Positions 34,963 to 44,748 of a stretch of 60,710 nucleotides of DNA are shown here, piece by piece. The notes beneath the pieces were generated by a model. The model was not told the DNA's origin. It saw only the letters and a program-made list of their open reading frames with translations, and made no database searches. How positions within the stretch are numbered: position 1 is the first letter of the stretch; every line of letters starts with the position of its first letter. Origin of the DNA: JBKHYJ01 sp046565505 (GTDB lineage Bacteria; Acidobacteriota; Blastocatellia; UBA7656); NCBI GenBank assembly GCA_046565505.1, contig JBKHYJ010000070.1:1-60710 (forward strand), in the 5' to 3' direction. A program made the position numbers and the translations under genes.

Positions 34963-37407
34963 TCACCCGCCGACGAGCTTCTGGAACCGAGGGTCGTTTC
35001 TTATGCTCTCAAAATCCGGGTCGGTCCGCGCGCGCAGCGTGTTGATCTCGCGGAGGTGCGCGAGCGAGTCTTCGAGGTATTTGATGGCGCGGTCGGCGTC
35101 ACCCCTGAGCGCGTGAAGGTTCGATACGTAATATTTGGTGAAGGGGTCGTCCCCGCCCCTCCCCGTGAGGGTCTGGAACCTGTGGAGCCCGCTCTTGAAG
35201 TGGTGCTCGGCTTCTTCGACCATGCCTTTCCTCAAGAATGCCGCGCCCATCTTCTGATCTATCTCTATCAGCGTGCGCCCGCGCAGCGCGTGGTCGCTCG
35301 TCAGAAGAAACTCTAGCTCGCGTTTGTACTCGACCACCGCGTCGTCGTAGCGGCCCTGGCGGTAGTAGACGTACCCGAGCCGCGAATGGGCGCCGACGAT
35401 CTGGAGTCCCTCCTTGCCCGATATGTACCGCTCCTGTAGCTCGATGGCCTGGCGCGCGACCGCCTCCGCCCGGTCGAAGTTGCCGCGCAGCGTGTGCAGG
35501 AAAACGAGCTGGAGGTAGGCGTACCCCGCCTGGGGGTTGATCGCTATGGCGTGCTCAAGCTCGGCGATCCCTTCGTCAACCATCCCCTTGCCCACCCAGT
35601 AGGCGCGGGCCAGCGCGGCGTGCGCGCCGGCGTTGTTGGGCTCGATCCGCATCGCCTCTTTTATCGCCTCTATCGCCTCGTCGTAGCGGCCTATGCTGAC
35701 GTAGGCGCCGCCGAGAAACTGGTGCGCGTGCGAGAGGCGCGGGTTCAATTCGAGGGCCTTCTTCTCAAGCTCTATCGCCTTGTGCGAGAGCTCCGGTATG
35801 CCGAGGAACTGCCCCTTGAGGTCGTAAATCGCGCCCAGGCCCGTCCACGCGCTGGCGTAGTTCGGGTCGAGCTCTATCGCCTTTTCAAAGAAGTGTATGG
35901 CGCGGTCGAGCGAGTCTCGGCTGCCCGTGCGCAGGTTCATCATGCCGCGCGAGAAGTTCTCGTAGGCTTCGACCGAGAGAGTCTCGTCCCGCTCGATCTC
36001 CGTAATCTCGGAGGTGCCGAGCTGAAGGTTAAGCCCGCGGCTCAGCTCGTAGACTATCTTATCCTGAAGGTCGAATATCTCCGTGATCCGGCCGTCGATC
36101 TTGACGGTCTTGACTATCTCGCCCGTGAGGACTTCGATGAGGCGGGCGGTGATGCGGATCATCTCGCCTATGCGCTGGTAGCCGCCCGCCAGTATCCATG
36201 CCGCGCCGAGGCTGCGGCCTATGTCTATGCCGGACTTCTCGTCCAGCTCCGCCAGCTGCCCCGAATTCAAATCTTTGAGCGCCTCGAATATTCGCTCGCG
36301 CCCGATGACCGACAGGCCGCGAATCTTCTTGAGGTCGGCCGTGACAGTCTCGGCGATCCCGGACCCGATCCAATCGTCGGCGGGCTCTTTCGTGATGTTA
36401 GAAAATGTGATGACCGCGACCGCGTTTTCGAGCCTGGGCGAGGTGACGCCGCCCGCCAGGGGCTTGCTCTCCGACAGCATCGCTGTGGGCTGGTGCTCCG
36501 TGGGCTGCGGCGTCATGTTGGCCGTGCGCTTGTTGGATTCGAGGTCGCGCCGGAGGTTGCGAAGGTCGATGTACATCTCCCGCACGGCCTGGTATCGGTA
36601 CTCCGGGTCCTTCTCAAGCGTCTTGCGGACGATGCGCTCGAGCTCGTGCGGGACGCTGTAGTTGAAGCGGGCTATGGCGGGCGGCTCCTGGTTGATGATC
36701 TTATCTATGACCTCCGTCAGGCTGTCGCCGGTGAAGGGCAGCCGCCCTGTCAACATTTCGTAAGTGACGACGCCGAGCGAGAAGATGTCCGAACGGGCGT
36801 CGATGCTTCTGCCGAGCGCCTGCTCGGGCGACATGTAGGAGACCGTGCCGAGCACCACGCCGGTCATGGTCTCCTGGCCGAGCCGCGCGGTCGGGCCGCT
36901 GTTCTGGCTCTCCGCGTCGGCGGCCGAGGCGGCCTGCGCCACCATTTTAGCGAGGCCGAAGTCGAGCACCTTCACCAGCCCCCGCTCCGTGATCATCAGG
37001 TTAGAGCTTTTAATGTCGCGGTGGATGATGCCGAGCGAGTGCGCTTCGTCGAGCGCGTCGGCGGCCTGCATGGCCACGTCTATGGCCTCGCACACGGAGA
37101 GCGGCCCGCGGTCGAGCTTCGCCGACAGCAGTTGCCCCGCGACGAACTCCATAACTATGAAGCTCGCCCCGTCGTGCTCGCCTATGTCGTAGATGGCCGC
37201 TATGTAAGGCGAGCGCAGGGCCGAGGCGGTCCGCGCTTCCCTGAAAAATCTCTCGCGGCGGTCGGGGTCGTACTGGTAGGAGGCGGGCAGGAACTTGAGC
37301 GCGACCTGGCGGCCCAGCCGCGTGTCTTCGGCGAGGTAAACCTCCCCCATGCCGCCCCCGCCGAGTCGCTCTCCGATTCTGTAATGAAGCACGATCTTTC
37401 CAGTCAT
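34963..37407 (-). CDS. Ser/Thr protein kinase with TolB/FlgO-like domain and TPRs
   Basis: 814 residues, cytosolic; no transmembrane helix. The Hanks-type kinase domain (residues 1-270) has GERLGGGGMGEVYLAE, VALKFLP, IIHRDIKSSNLM (HRD), LDFGLAK (DFG) and SYMSPEQALG, all catalytic residues present. Residues ~330-460 form a FlgO/TolB_N-like domain (AVAVITFSNITKEPADDWIG, GLSVIGRERIFEAL). The C-terminal half is a stack of TPRs (FEKAIELDPNYASAWTGLGA; IKEAMRIEPNNAGAHAALA). This architecture is common in Acidobacteriota. No operon partner reveals its target. Confidence 0.93.
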   Translation of the reverse strand: MTGKIVLHYRIGERLGGGGMGEVYLAEDTRLGRQVALKFLPASYQYDPDRRERFFREARTASALRSPYIAAIYDIGEHDGASFIVMEFVAGQLLSAKLDRGPLSVCEAIDVAMQAADALDEAHSLGIIHRDIKSSNLMITERGLVKVLDFGLAKMVAQAASAADAESQNSGPTARLGQETMTGVVLGTVSYMSPEQALGRSIDARSDIFSLGVVTYEMLTGRLPFTGDSLTEVIDKIINQEPPAIARFNYSVPHELERIVRKTLEKDPEYRYQAVREMYIDLRNLRRDLESNKRTANMTPQPTEHQPTAMLSESKPLAGGVTSPRLENAVAVITFSNITKEPADDWIGSGIAETVTADLKKIRGLSVIGRERIFEALKDLNSGQLAELDEKSGIDIGRSLGAAWILAGGYQRIGEMIRITARLIEVLTGEIVKTVKIDGRITEIFDLQDKIVYELSRGLNLQLGTSEITEIERDETLSVEAYENFSRGMMNLRTGSRDSLDRAIHFFEKAIELDPNYASAWTGLGAIYDLKGQFLGIPELSHKAIELEKKALELNPRLSHAHQFLGGAYVSIGRYDEAIEAIKEAMRIEPNNAGAHAALARAYWVGKGMVDEGIAELEHAIAINPQAGYAYLQLVFLHTLRGNFDRAEAVARQAIELQERYISGKEGLQIVGAHSRLGYVYYRQGRYDDAVVEYKRELEFLLTSDHALRGRTLIEIDQKMGAAFLRKGMVEEAEHHFKSGLHRFQTLTGRGGDDPFTKYYVSNLHALRGDADRAIKYLEDSLAHLREINTLRARTDPDFESIRNDPRFQKLVGG

Positions 37408-37522
37408 ACCTAAATCGGGCCGAGGCTCCCCGCCCGGTTACTAACAGTATGACGGAACCTGCGCGCCGCGCAAGACTGTCCAGGGGGTGAAGATTGGCGC
37501 GGGGCCATGAAATAGCCGGCCG

Positions 37523-38077
37523 TCACCTGACGGCCGCGGCGCCCCTCTTGCGCGAAAACGTGGGGCCGGGGGGGAGGGGTATGCGGGCCATCTCTTCAGG
37601 CGTACGGGCGCGGCAGCGCGCAAGCTCAAGCTTCAGGCTCTCCTCGCCCCGGGACATGGCCCATCTGTGGTTTGCCGAAAAGATCGGCTTGAGCAGGAAC
37701 GAAAGCGCTCTGAGCAGCGGCTTGTCGGCCGTGACCTTCCAGTCGTAAGTGACGTTGACGTGCGCCCCATCCCGCTCAAGCGCCCAGGCCCCGCGCCCCG
37801 TGAGATCGCCCAGCGCTTCGAGGCTGAACCCGTGCGGGTAGTCCGACTCGGTCACGCGGAATTGCCAGGTGAGCGTGTAAGGCAGCCACCCCTTAGTGTA
37901 GAGGCTGACGACCTCGCCCACGCCGCTCTCGTCGCCCTGCTCTAAGACCTGCACGTCCAGGTAGACGGAGGGCCACCAGCGGGGCAGGGCCGCCGCGTCT
38001 TTCAATATATCCGCCACCTCGTTTACCGTCCCCTCGACCCGCCAGCGCGTGACGAAGTGATAATCATTGCCCGGCAT
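37523..38077 (-). CDS. SRPBCC-family (polyketide cyclase/START-like) protein
   Basis: 184 residues. The helix-grip signature is present: YHFVTRWRVEGTVNEVADIL, ALPRWWPSVYLDVQVLEQGD and WQFRVTESDYPHGFSLEALG. Such proteins hold a hydrophobic ligand in a cavity; the ligand is unknown. No signal peptide. 115 bp downstream of the kinase start region on the same strand, with its own upstream spacer. Confidence 0.8.
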   Translation of the reverse strand: MPGNDYHFVTRWRVEGTVNEVADILKDAAALPRWWPSVYLDVQVLEQGDESGVGEVVSLYTKGWLPYTLTWQFRVTESDYPHGFSLEALGDLTGRGAWALERDGAHVNVTYDWKVTADKPLLRALSFLLKPIFSANHRWAMSRGEESLKLELARCRARTPEEMARIPLPPGPTFSRKRGAAAVR

Positions 38078-38277
38078 AAACTAATAAGCCCTCCGAAGTG
38101 CGACCATCTTATCACCGCGCGAACAGCTTCCGTAATCAGGGCGCGGGGCGCGATGCCTATTCTAGAGGAGTCTACGCCAGAACGGGTGATTTCGGATGGC
38201 CCCGGGCCGCACCCGTCATGAAGTGCCCTGGAATGTTTCGAGCTTTCTCCATATCAACCCCCATGAGGTAGAAAGCA

Positions 38278-38769
38278 ATGAAAGCCCCGCTTATTAGACT
38301 CGCGCCCCTCATGATTTCTTCGCTGCTCCTCGCGCGGCCCGCGGGGGCCCAGGAGTTGACCAGGGCCGTCGAATTCCAGACGTTAGCCAGAAACGTGATG
38401 AGCGGGCACGCCCAGAAAATGAACTACGTGATTACGAGCAAGGAAGAGTGGGAGGCGCTGTGGGATAAAATCTCGTCCATCTACCTGCCCAGGCCCGCCG
38501 CGCCCGAAGTGGACTTCTCGGGCGAGAGCATTATAGCCGTCTTTCAGGGGAGCCAGCCTTCGAGCGGGTACAGCACCACGGTCACGAAGTTAGTCAGATC
38601 GGGGAGGAAGCTGAAAGTTCTCGTCAGGGAAGTGCTGCCCGCCGACGACTGCCCGGTGCTGCTGGTGATTACGAGGCCATACGAAATTATTCGGACGGCG
38701 AAGGTCAAAGACGCAGACAGGGTCGTATTCAGAGTAAAGCAGGACGTTAGAGTATGCGGGCAGAATTAA
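38278..38769 (+). CDS. exported PrcB_C-domain protein
   Basis: 163 residues with a signal peptide (LMISSLLLARPAGAQ). The C-terminal part matches the PrcB_C fold of protease-complex stabilising proteins: SGESIIAVFQGSQPSSGYST, then LKVLVREVLPADDC and LLVITRPYEIIR. Two cysteines (in DDCP and VCGQ) could pair. GAGG lies in front of the ATG. PrcB stabilises the dentilisin protease in Treponema; here no such protease is adjacent, although an S41 protease gene lies convergently next to it. Role unknown. Confidence 0.75.
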   Translation: MKAPLIRLAPLMISSLLLARPAGAQELTRAVEFQTLARNVMSGHAQKMNYVITSKEEWEALWDKISSIYLPRPAAPEVDFSGESIIAVFQGSQPSSGYSTTVTKLVRSGRKLKVLVREVLPADDCPVLLVITRPYEIIRTAKVKDADRVVFRVKQDVRVCGQN

Positions 38770-38821
38770 GCCCTGTGGGTTTGTGAGCCGGCCGGGCGGC
38801 GAGGCGGACAGCCGCGGCGGG

Positions 38822-40486
38822 TTATTGCTGCCTGTCGCGCGCGCGGCGAGCGTTGTCGGCGAGCATTCGCGCCTGGTCGAGCGATTCGATGGCCTTGCGG
38901 AATTGAACGTCGTCCGCGAGGTACACCTGGTCGCCGGCCTCAGGGCCATACGCGGCGTTCATGATCTCGCGGCGCAACTGCGTGCGTATGTAATCGAGGT
39001 TCGACTTGAAGCGGTCATCCGAAACGTTGAATTGCGGCTTGCCCGCTAGGTACTGGCGAAGCGCCGCGATAAGCTCGTCCGTGACGGGGTAGCGGTTGAT
39101 GTCTTCGGGCGAAATCTTAGACTTGTGCTGGGTTTCGGTGATCCTGTACTCGCGCATGCCGGCTATCTGCCCGGCGACGAGCTGCCGCGTGAAGTCGAAC
39201 ACGCCGTAGAAGAGGCGGCTGCGCACGGCCCCGGCTTCGGGCGACTTCACCAGCACATCCGGCGTTATGCCGCCGCCGCCATAGACCTCGCGGCCCAGGT
39301 CCGTGCGTAAGGCGTCGCCACGCGGCACCCCCGCCACCCCCTGCTCGTCCTCGTTGCGGTTGAGGTAGTAATCATAAAAAGAGACGTTCGCGTAGTCGCG
39401 CTGTATGGACCTGCCCGTCGGCGTGTAATATTTCGCCGTCGTGAGCACGAGGCCGGTCCCGCCCCACAGGCGGAACACCCCCTGCACCAGCCCCTTGCCG
39501 AAGCTGTTCTCGCCCACTATCAACGCGCGGTCATGGTCTTGGAGCGCGCCGGCGACGATCTCGGAAGCCGAAGCCGTCTGCCTGTTGATGAGCACGACCA
39601 GGGGCATGGTTTCGGGGACGTTGTTTTCGGGTACTTCATGCACCTGCTGCGAGTGCGGCGGGGCGTCGGCGTCCCGCCCGCGCACCTCGACTATCTTCTC
39701 TCCGGGGGCGAGGAACTTCTTCGACACCCTGATCGCCTCGTCGAGCAGGCCGCCCGGGTTGCCGCGGAGGTCGAGGATGAGCTGGCGCATGTTTTCGGCC
39801 TTCAGCCGAGTCATCGCCTCCGTCAACTCCTCGTCGGTCTTACTCGAAAAGCCCCCGGTCAGCGCGATGTAGCCGATCCCGCCCTGCCCGATCATGAAAG
39901 CGTTTCGGACCGACGGCAGCTTCACCTCGTCGCGCTTGAAGGTGACGGTTATCGGGCTGGGCGCGCCTGCGCGCTCGACGGTGATCTCGACGGGCTCGCC
40001 CTTGTCGCCCCGCACCCTGTGCATGACCTGTTCGGTGGACCACTCCTCGACGTTCTGTTTGTCGATCGCGATGATGGCGTCGCCATACCGAAGCCCCGCG
40101 CGGTGGCCCGGCCCGCCCGGGGTCGTCGATAAAATGTAAACGCGGTCGTAGCGCTTGGCTATCGTAACGCCTATTCCGTAGGTGCGGCTGCTCTGCTCGG
40201 TTTGAACGTCGTCGAACTCCGCCTTGGTGAAGAAGGCGGAGTGCGGGTCTAGCTGGTGCAGCATGCCCTGTATGGAGTGCTTGCCCAGAAGCTCCAGGTC
40301 CGCCTTGCCGGCGTAATTCTCCTGAATCTCGGAGAGCGCCTCTTTGAATTCTTCGGCGAGGTCGTCGGTCACGTCGGCGTCGGCGGTCGTCGTATGCGGG
40401 GACCGCGGCGAGCCGTAATAGCCGCCGGCCGCCGCCGCCGCCACGACGATCAGTATTGCGATTAGCGGCAGCGCCTTGTTCCTCAT
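38822..40486 (-). CDS. S41-family C-terminal processing peptidase
   Basis: 554 residues anchored by an N-terminal helix (LPLIAILIVVAAAAAGGYYG). A PDZ domain (AGLRYGDAIIAIDKQNVEEW) precedes the tail-specific protease core: LILDLRGNPGGLLDEAI, LINRQTASASEIVAGALQD and GENSFGKGLVQ, which supply the Ser and Lys of the catalytic dyad. It degrades or processes periplasmic proteins at their C-termini. A promoter, TTGACG-17-TATTCT, is visible upstream. Confidence 0.94.
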   Translation of the reverse strand: MRNKALPLIAILIVVAAAAAGGYYGSPRSPHTTTADADVTDDLAEEFKEALSEIQENYAGKADLELLGKHSIQGMLHQLDPHSAFFTKAEFDDVQTEQSSRTYGIGVTIAKRYDRVYILSTTPGGPGHRAGLRYGDAIIAIDKQNVEEWSTEQVMHRVRGDKGEPVEITVERAGAPSPITVTFKRDEVKLPSVRNAFMIGQGGIGYIALTGGFSSKTDEELTEAMTRLKAENMRQLILDLRGNPGGLLDEAIRVSKKFLAPGEKIVEVRGRDADAPPHSQQVHEVPENNVPETMPLVVLINRQTASASEIVAGALQDHDRALIVGENSFGKGLVQGVFRLWGGTGLVLTTAKYYTPTGRSIQRDYANVSFYDYYLNRNEDEQGVAGVPRGDALRTDLGREVYGGGGITPDVLVKSPEAGAVRSRLFYGVFDFTRQLVAGQIAGMREYRITETQHKSKISPEDINRYPVTDELIAALRQYLAGKPQFNVSDDRFKSNLDYIRTQLRREIMNAAYGPEAGDQVYLADDVQFRKAIESLDQARMLADNARRARDRQQ

Positions 40487-40509
40487 ACCCCGCGAGACTC
40501 CTTTACTTG

Positions 40510-40538
40510 AGAATAATACAAAACTGAAAGGGCGTCAA
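40510..40538 (-). promoter_or_regulatory. putative promoter for the S41 peptidase gene
   Basis: On the - strand, TTGACG (40533-40538), a 17-bp spacer and TATTCT (40510-40515). The -10 is only about 24 bases from the start codon, giving a short leader. Confidence 0.5.
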
Positions 40539-40580
40539 AAAATTGACGGTCGCGCGCCACCCGGGACGCCTGCCCGGGCA

Positions 40581-40609
40581 TTGACAAGCCATAACCTTGA
40601 GAATATTCT
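40581..40609 (+). promoter_or_regulatory. putative promoter for the GH13 gene
   Basis: TTGACA (40581-40586), 17-bp spacer, TATTCT (40604-40609): perfect -35, four of six -10 bases. It uses the same -10 as the divergent S41 promoter 43 bp away, suggesting this is the local housekeeping form. The leader to the ATG is about 100 nt. Confidence 0.6.
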
Positions 40610-40717
40610 GTGCCCCTATCAGTCCCGACTTGCCGCTCAATAGCTGTGCAACTAATTGTAAGGTGTGTTAAGTATTCCGGCACCGCAGCCCGCGTGCCGC
40701 CCGGTAAAGGAGGAAGT

Positions 40718-43700
40718 ATGCGCCGGCTCTACTCTATATTTATAACGGTCACCTTGATCACGCTGGCCGTGTCGCTCGGAACGACGCGGGCGCAGTTCGC
40801 CTCCCCCGCGGTCAATGGCGTCATCGGCCCGAGCGAATACGGCGTTCACGCGGACGGTCAGAACCAGAAGGGCACGGGCACCGGCCAGAACTGGTATATG
40901 ACCTGGGACAATAACAACCTTTACGTCGGCATCACTAACGCCAACCTCAGCGAAGGCGCGGTGATTTACATTGATAAGGCCCCGATCTCCCCCGTCAATG
41001 GCGGCGGCAACTCGGATGGCAATCTCGCGGGGTTCAATTACGACAACACGAGCTTTGCCGCGCTCCCATTCAGGGCGGACTTCGTCGCCTACTTCAAAGA
41101 CGGTTACCGCGAGCTGCGGACGGCCGACGGCTCGGGCGGGTGGTCGTCGCAGACGGCGTTCTTCGGCGGCTACGGCTCCGGCGCGGGCAACGTGCGCGAA
41201 TTATCTATCCCCTGGCAGGCCGTGACGGGGGGCGGGCGTCCGGGGTCGTTCCTATTCTTCGGCTACCTGACTTCGCCGGGCGGCTTCGTTTATGGCCAGG
41301 TCCCGCAGGAGAACGCCGGGGCGTTCATCGGAACGTCCGCCGGCTACTCGCACTATTACGCGGTCAACAGCACGGCCGACGGCGCGAGCACAAAGCCATT
41401 TTCAACAAACAGCGCAAGCTCCACGGGCGACATACACTTTCTGGGCCTGCGGCACGACACCTTTGATGTGTACTACCGGAGCCCGTTCGGCGCGGTCGCG
41501 GCCGGGTCGAGCGTCACGCTACGATTCAGGACGGAGCACTTCGACGTGGATGGCGTGAGCGTCCGCGTGTACACCTACGACCCGGCGAGCGACACGACGG
41601 CCGGGCCCGTGGATTTCCCGATGACGTTTTTAGAGAATCGCACCGAGAACGATGCCCTTTATGACATATGGACGCGGACGATCTCCACGCCCGCCGCGCC
41701 CGCCATTCTTTATTACAAGTTCCGAATCACGGACGGCGCGGACGTTGCCTTCTACAGCGACTCGTACGCGGACGATCACGACAACCTCAACCAGGGCGGC
41801 GAAGGCGCGGCGAGCGACGGCGAGCCGTTCCCTGCTTTCCAGATCACCGCATACGACCCGGCCTTCCAGACGCCCGAGTGGCTGCGCAACGCGAACGTCT
41901 ACCAGATCTTCCCCGACCGATTCCGCAACGGCGACAGGGCGAACGATTACTGCGCGCCGGGCTCGACATCGGGCTGCCCGACTTTTTATGGCGACCAGAC
42001 GCCCATACCCCACGCCGCCTGGAACGAAGCCATCTTCGACCCGCGCCAGCCCGGGCCATACTTCAACGAGTACGGCACGCAGTTCTTCGGCGGCGACCTC
42101 AAGGGTGTTGAAGACAAGCTCGACTACTTGCAGAGCCTCGGGATGGATTCGATTTACCTGAACCCTATTTTCAAGGCGCGGTCGAACCACCGTTACGACG
42201 CGGATAACTTTTTGGAGGTGGACCCGGCGCTCGGCGGCGACGCCGCCTTGCAATCGCTGGTCAAGGAGGCCGGGCGGCGCGGCATACGCCTCATATTCGA
42301 CGGGGTATTCAATCACTCGTCTTCAGACAGTCTCTACTTCGACCGCTATCACAGGTATCCGGCCGATGGCGCCGCCGAATCACTCGGGTCGGTCTATAGG
42401 GGCTGGTACAATTTCTTCAACGACAACACGCCGGCCGGCAGCGGCGATTACGAAGGCTGGTTCGGGTTCGACAGCCTCCCGGCGTTCAAGGATGACAGCG
42501 CGGCCGTGCGCGATTTTTTCTACCGCAACCAGGCAGACAGCGTCTTGAAGCACTGGTACGACAGGGGGGCGAGCGGCTGGCGGTTCGACGTTGCGCCGGA
42601 CATATCGCATAACTGGTGGCATGACTTCCGCCCGTTCGCGAAGACTTACAAACAGGACGGCCCGCTGATAGGCGAGATCTTCCCCGACGCCAGCCAGTAC
42701 CTGGCCGGCGACCAGCTCGACTCCGTCATGAACTACCGCTTCCGCAAGAACGTCATAGGCTTCGCGCGGGGCGCGGCCGGCTGGAGCGATAACGACAACA
42801 ACGGCGGGAACGCCATCGTCGCGCTCACGCCCAGTCAATTCGATCACGCGCTGAAGTCCGTGCGCGAGGACTACCCGCCGCAGGCTTCGGCGGCGATGCT
42901 CAACCTGATCGACTCGCATGACACGAATCGCGCGCTGTACGTGCTCACAGAACAGGGCGACGGCGGGCTGGCTGAGGCGAAGGAGCGGCTGAGGCTCGCG
43001 GCGCTATTCCAGTTCACCTACATAGGCGCGCCAATGATTTACTACGGCGACGAAGGCGCGCTCAATTCCCCGTCGCCCGCCGCGGGCGCGAACGGCCCCG
43101 AGGATGACCCTTATAATCGCGCGCCTTACCCGTGGGCGGACGAGGCCGGCGACGCCGGCGTCTATGGGCCTGTGGATGACGCGCAGGTCGCGTACTACAC
43201 TAAGCTGGCGCACCTCAGGAAACAGCACGCGGCCCTGCGCGTCGGCTCGTTCGAGACGTTGCTGACGGGCGACACGACGCCTTCGGGCGCGGACAATAAC
43301 ACGTTCGCATTCGCCCGCGTCGGCGGGGGCGAGAAGGCTGTGGTGGCCCTTAACAACGGGGCCGCGTCTAATACGGCGAGCATCCCGGTCGCTGCTTACT
43401 TCCCGGATGGCACCGCGCTTCAGGACGCGCTCACCGGCGCGACTTTCACCGTGACCGGGGGCAACGTGAGCCTGACGCTTGCGGCCCGCAGCGGCGCAGT
43501 CTTACTGCCTTTCCCGGCGGTCGTGGACACGACGCGCCCGACCGCTTCTTCGACCGTCACCCCCGCGCCGAACGCGGCCGGCTGGAACAACACTACGCCC
43601 GTGACAGTCACGCTCGGCGGCAACGACGGAGGCAGCGGAATTAAAGAGCTGCGCTACTGGATCAACGATGGCCCGGCGACGGTAGTGGCGGGCTCGAACG

Positions 43701-44392
43701 CGCAGGTCACTGTGAGCGGCGAAGGGAGCACGACCGTCAGCGTGCGCGCTATAGATGCGGCCGGTAACGTCAGCGCGGTCGAGAGCCGCGAAATCAGGAT
43801 TGATGTCACCCGGCCGAACATGACTTGCCCGGCCGCGGTCACCGTCTCGGCCGGCCAGTCCTGCCAGTCGCCAGTCCCGAACGTGAGCCAGAGCGTTGCG
43901 GCTTCGGATAACCTGACTCCCGCCGGCTCGTTGACCATTAAGCAGAGCCCGGCGGCGGGCACTATGGTCGGGGCGGGCGCGCACGTCATCACCGTGACGG
44001 CCACTGACCGGGCGGGAAATAGTAATACGTGCGCGACGGTCCTTAACGTAATTGACGACGCGCCTCCGACGGTCACCGCCGTCGGGGTGGACAAGCCCGT
44101 GCTGCGGCCCGCGAATCACAAGATGGTTAGCGTGCGGGTGAATTACCTGGCGGTGGATAATTGCGGCCCGGTCACCTGCGCCCTCGGCGTGTCGAGCAAT
44201 GAGCCTGTTAACGGGACGGATGATGGCGACACCGCCCCGGACTGGGAGGTCGTTGACGCGCATAACGTGCGACTGCGCTCAGAGCGCGCGGGCGCGGCGG
44301 GCGGGCGCGTCTACACGATCACCGTCACCTGCTCGGACCCGAGCGGCAACTCGACAGTAAAGACCGTGACGGTCACAGTGCCTCTTAATTAG
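40718..44392 (+). CDS. secreted GH13 alpha-amylase/neopullulanase-like enzyme
   Basis: 1,224 residues with a signal peptide (MRRLYSIFITVTLITLAVSL) after AAAGGAGG. An N-terminal CBM9/DOMON-like domain (WYMTWDNNNLYVGITN) is followed by a CBM34/N-type domain (LYDIWTRTISTPAAPAILYY) and the GH13 barrel. Its four conserved regions are DGVFNHSS, GWRFDVAPD with nucleophile D624, IGEIFPD with acid/base E653, and LIDSHDTNR with D735. The C-terminus carries three Ig-like/HYR modules (GSGIKELRYWINDG; TCPAAVTVSAGQSC). It degrades starch or pullulan outside the cell. ATG at 40718 chosen over a longer frame without a signal peptide. Confidence 0.95.
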   Translation: MRRLYSIFITVTLITLAVSLGTTRAQFASPAVNGVIGPSEYGVHADGQNQKGTGTGQNWYMTWDNNNLYVGITNANLSEGAVIYIDKAPISPVNGGGNSDGNLAGFNYDNTSFAALPFRADFVAYFKDGYRELRTADGSGGWSSQTAFFGGYGSGAGNVRELSIPWQAVTGGGRPGSFLFFGYLTSPGGFVYGQVPQENAGAFIGTSAGYSHYYAVNSTADGASTKPFSTNSASSTGDIHFLGLRHDTFDVYYRSPFGAVAAGSSVTLRFRTEHFDVDGVSVRVYTYDPASDTTAGPVDFPMTFLENRTENDALYDIWTRTISTPAAPAILYYKFRITDGADVAFYSDSYADDHDNLNQGGEGAASDGEPFPAFQITAYDPAFQTPEWLRNANVYQIFPDRFRNGDRANDYCAPGSTSGCPTFYGDQTPIPHAAWNEAIFDPRQPGPYFNEYGTQFFGGDLKGVEDKLDYLQSLGMDSIYLNPIFKARSNHRYDADNFLEVDPALGGDAALQSLVKEAGRRGIRLIFDGVFNHSSSDSLYFDRYHRYPADGAAESLGSVYRGWYNFFNDNTPAGSGDYEGWFGFDSLPAFKDDSAAVRDFFYRNQADSVLKHWYDRGASGWRFDVAPDISHNWWHDFRPFAKTYKQDGPLIGEIFPDASQYLAGDQLDSVMNYRFRKNVIGFARGAAGWSDNDNNGGNAIVALTPSQFDHALKSVREDYPPQASAAMLNLIDSHDTNRALYVLTEQGDGGLAEAKERLRLAALFQFTYIGAPMIYYGDEGALNSPSPAAGANGPEDDPYNRAPYPWADEAGDAGVYGPVDDAQVAYYTKLAHLRKQHAALRVGSFETLLTGDTTPSGADNNTFAFARVGGGEKAVVALNNGAASNTASIPVAAYFPDGTALQDALTGATFTVTGGNVSLTLAARSGAVLLPFPAVVDTTRPTASSTVTPAPNAAGWNNTTPVTVTLGGNDGGSGIKELRYWINDGPATVVAGSNAQVTVSGEGSTTVSVRAIDAAGNVSAVESREIRIDVTRPNMTCPAAVTVSAGQSCQSPVPNVSQSVAASDNLTPAGSLTIKQSPAAGTMVGAGAHVITVTATDRAGNSNTCATVLNVIDDAPPTVTAVGVDKPVLRPANHKMVSVRVNYLAVDNCGPVTCALGVSSNEPVNGTDDGDTAPDWEVVDAHNVRLRSERAGAAGGRVYTITVTCSDPSGNSTVKTVTVTVPLN

Positions 44393-44421
44393 AGTCATAC
44401 CTGATTCGAGCCATGCCGGAT

Positions 44422-44460
44422 GGCGGCACGCCTGTAAAAATAATTTACAGGCGTGCCGCC
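44422..44460 (+). terminator. strong hairpin/terminator after the GH13 gene
   Basis: A perfect 17-bp stem (GGCGGCACGCCTGTAAA and its complement) with a 5-nt AATAA loop, 30 bp after the stop codon. The A-run and T-run lie inside the stem, so it could terminate transcription from either direction. No free T-tract follows. Confidence 0.7.
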
Positions 44461-44748
44461 GGCCCGCCCTTTTCGGCCGAAGGCCGGGGGCCCTCATGGT
44501 TAAAAAACATTCATGATCTTTTAATCGTGCTTTCACACTCGGTTTCGTATTATGAGGCGTGTAAGGCGATATAGCGGCTGTCGGTTTCAAGGCACATTAT
44601 ATGGGGGATGCTCTCCTCCTGCCGGCAGCCGCTGTTTTGCTATCAGAGTCCGCGCCCGCCCGCCGCCTGTAAAGGCCGCCCGTCGCCAATCAACTATTCT
44701 GTTTCACGCCGCGGATTCATTGCCCGCACAGGTGCATGGTTTTAAACT
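44461..44748. other. intergenic before the two-component genes
   Basis: No gene seen. A TATTAT box at about 44547-44552 may belong to a promoter for the response regulator, with an unclear -35; not annotated as one. Confidence 0.4.

Noticed and set aside
35494..37413. A long open frame on the + strand opposite the Ser/Thr kinase gene
   Set aside because: Antisense to a gene with complete kinase motifs; the frame stays open because of high GC at third positions.
44422..44460. The perfect 17-bp inverted repeat as an insertion-sequence end or attC
   Set aside because: It has no core sites and lies directly after a stop codon; a terminator is the simpler reading.
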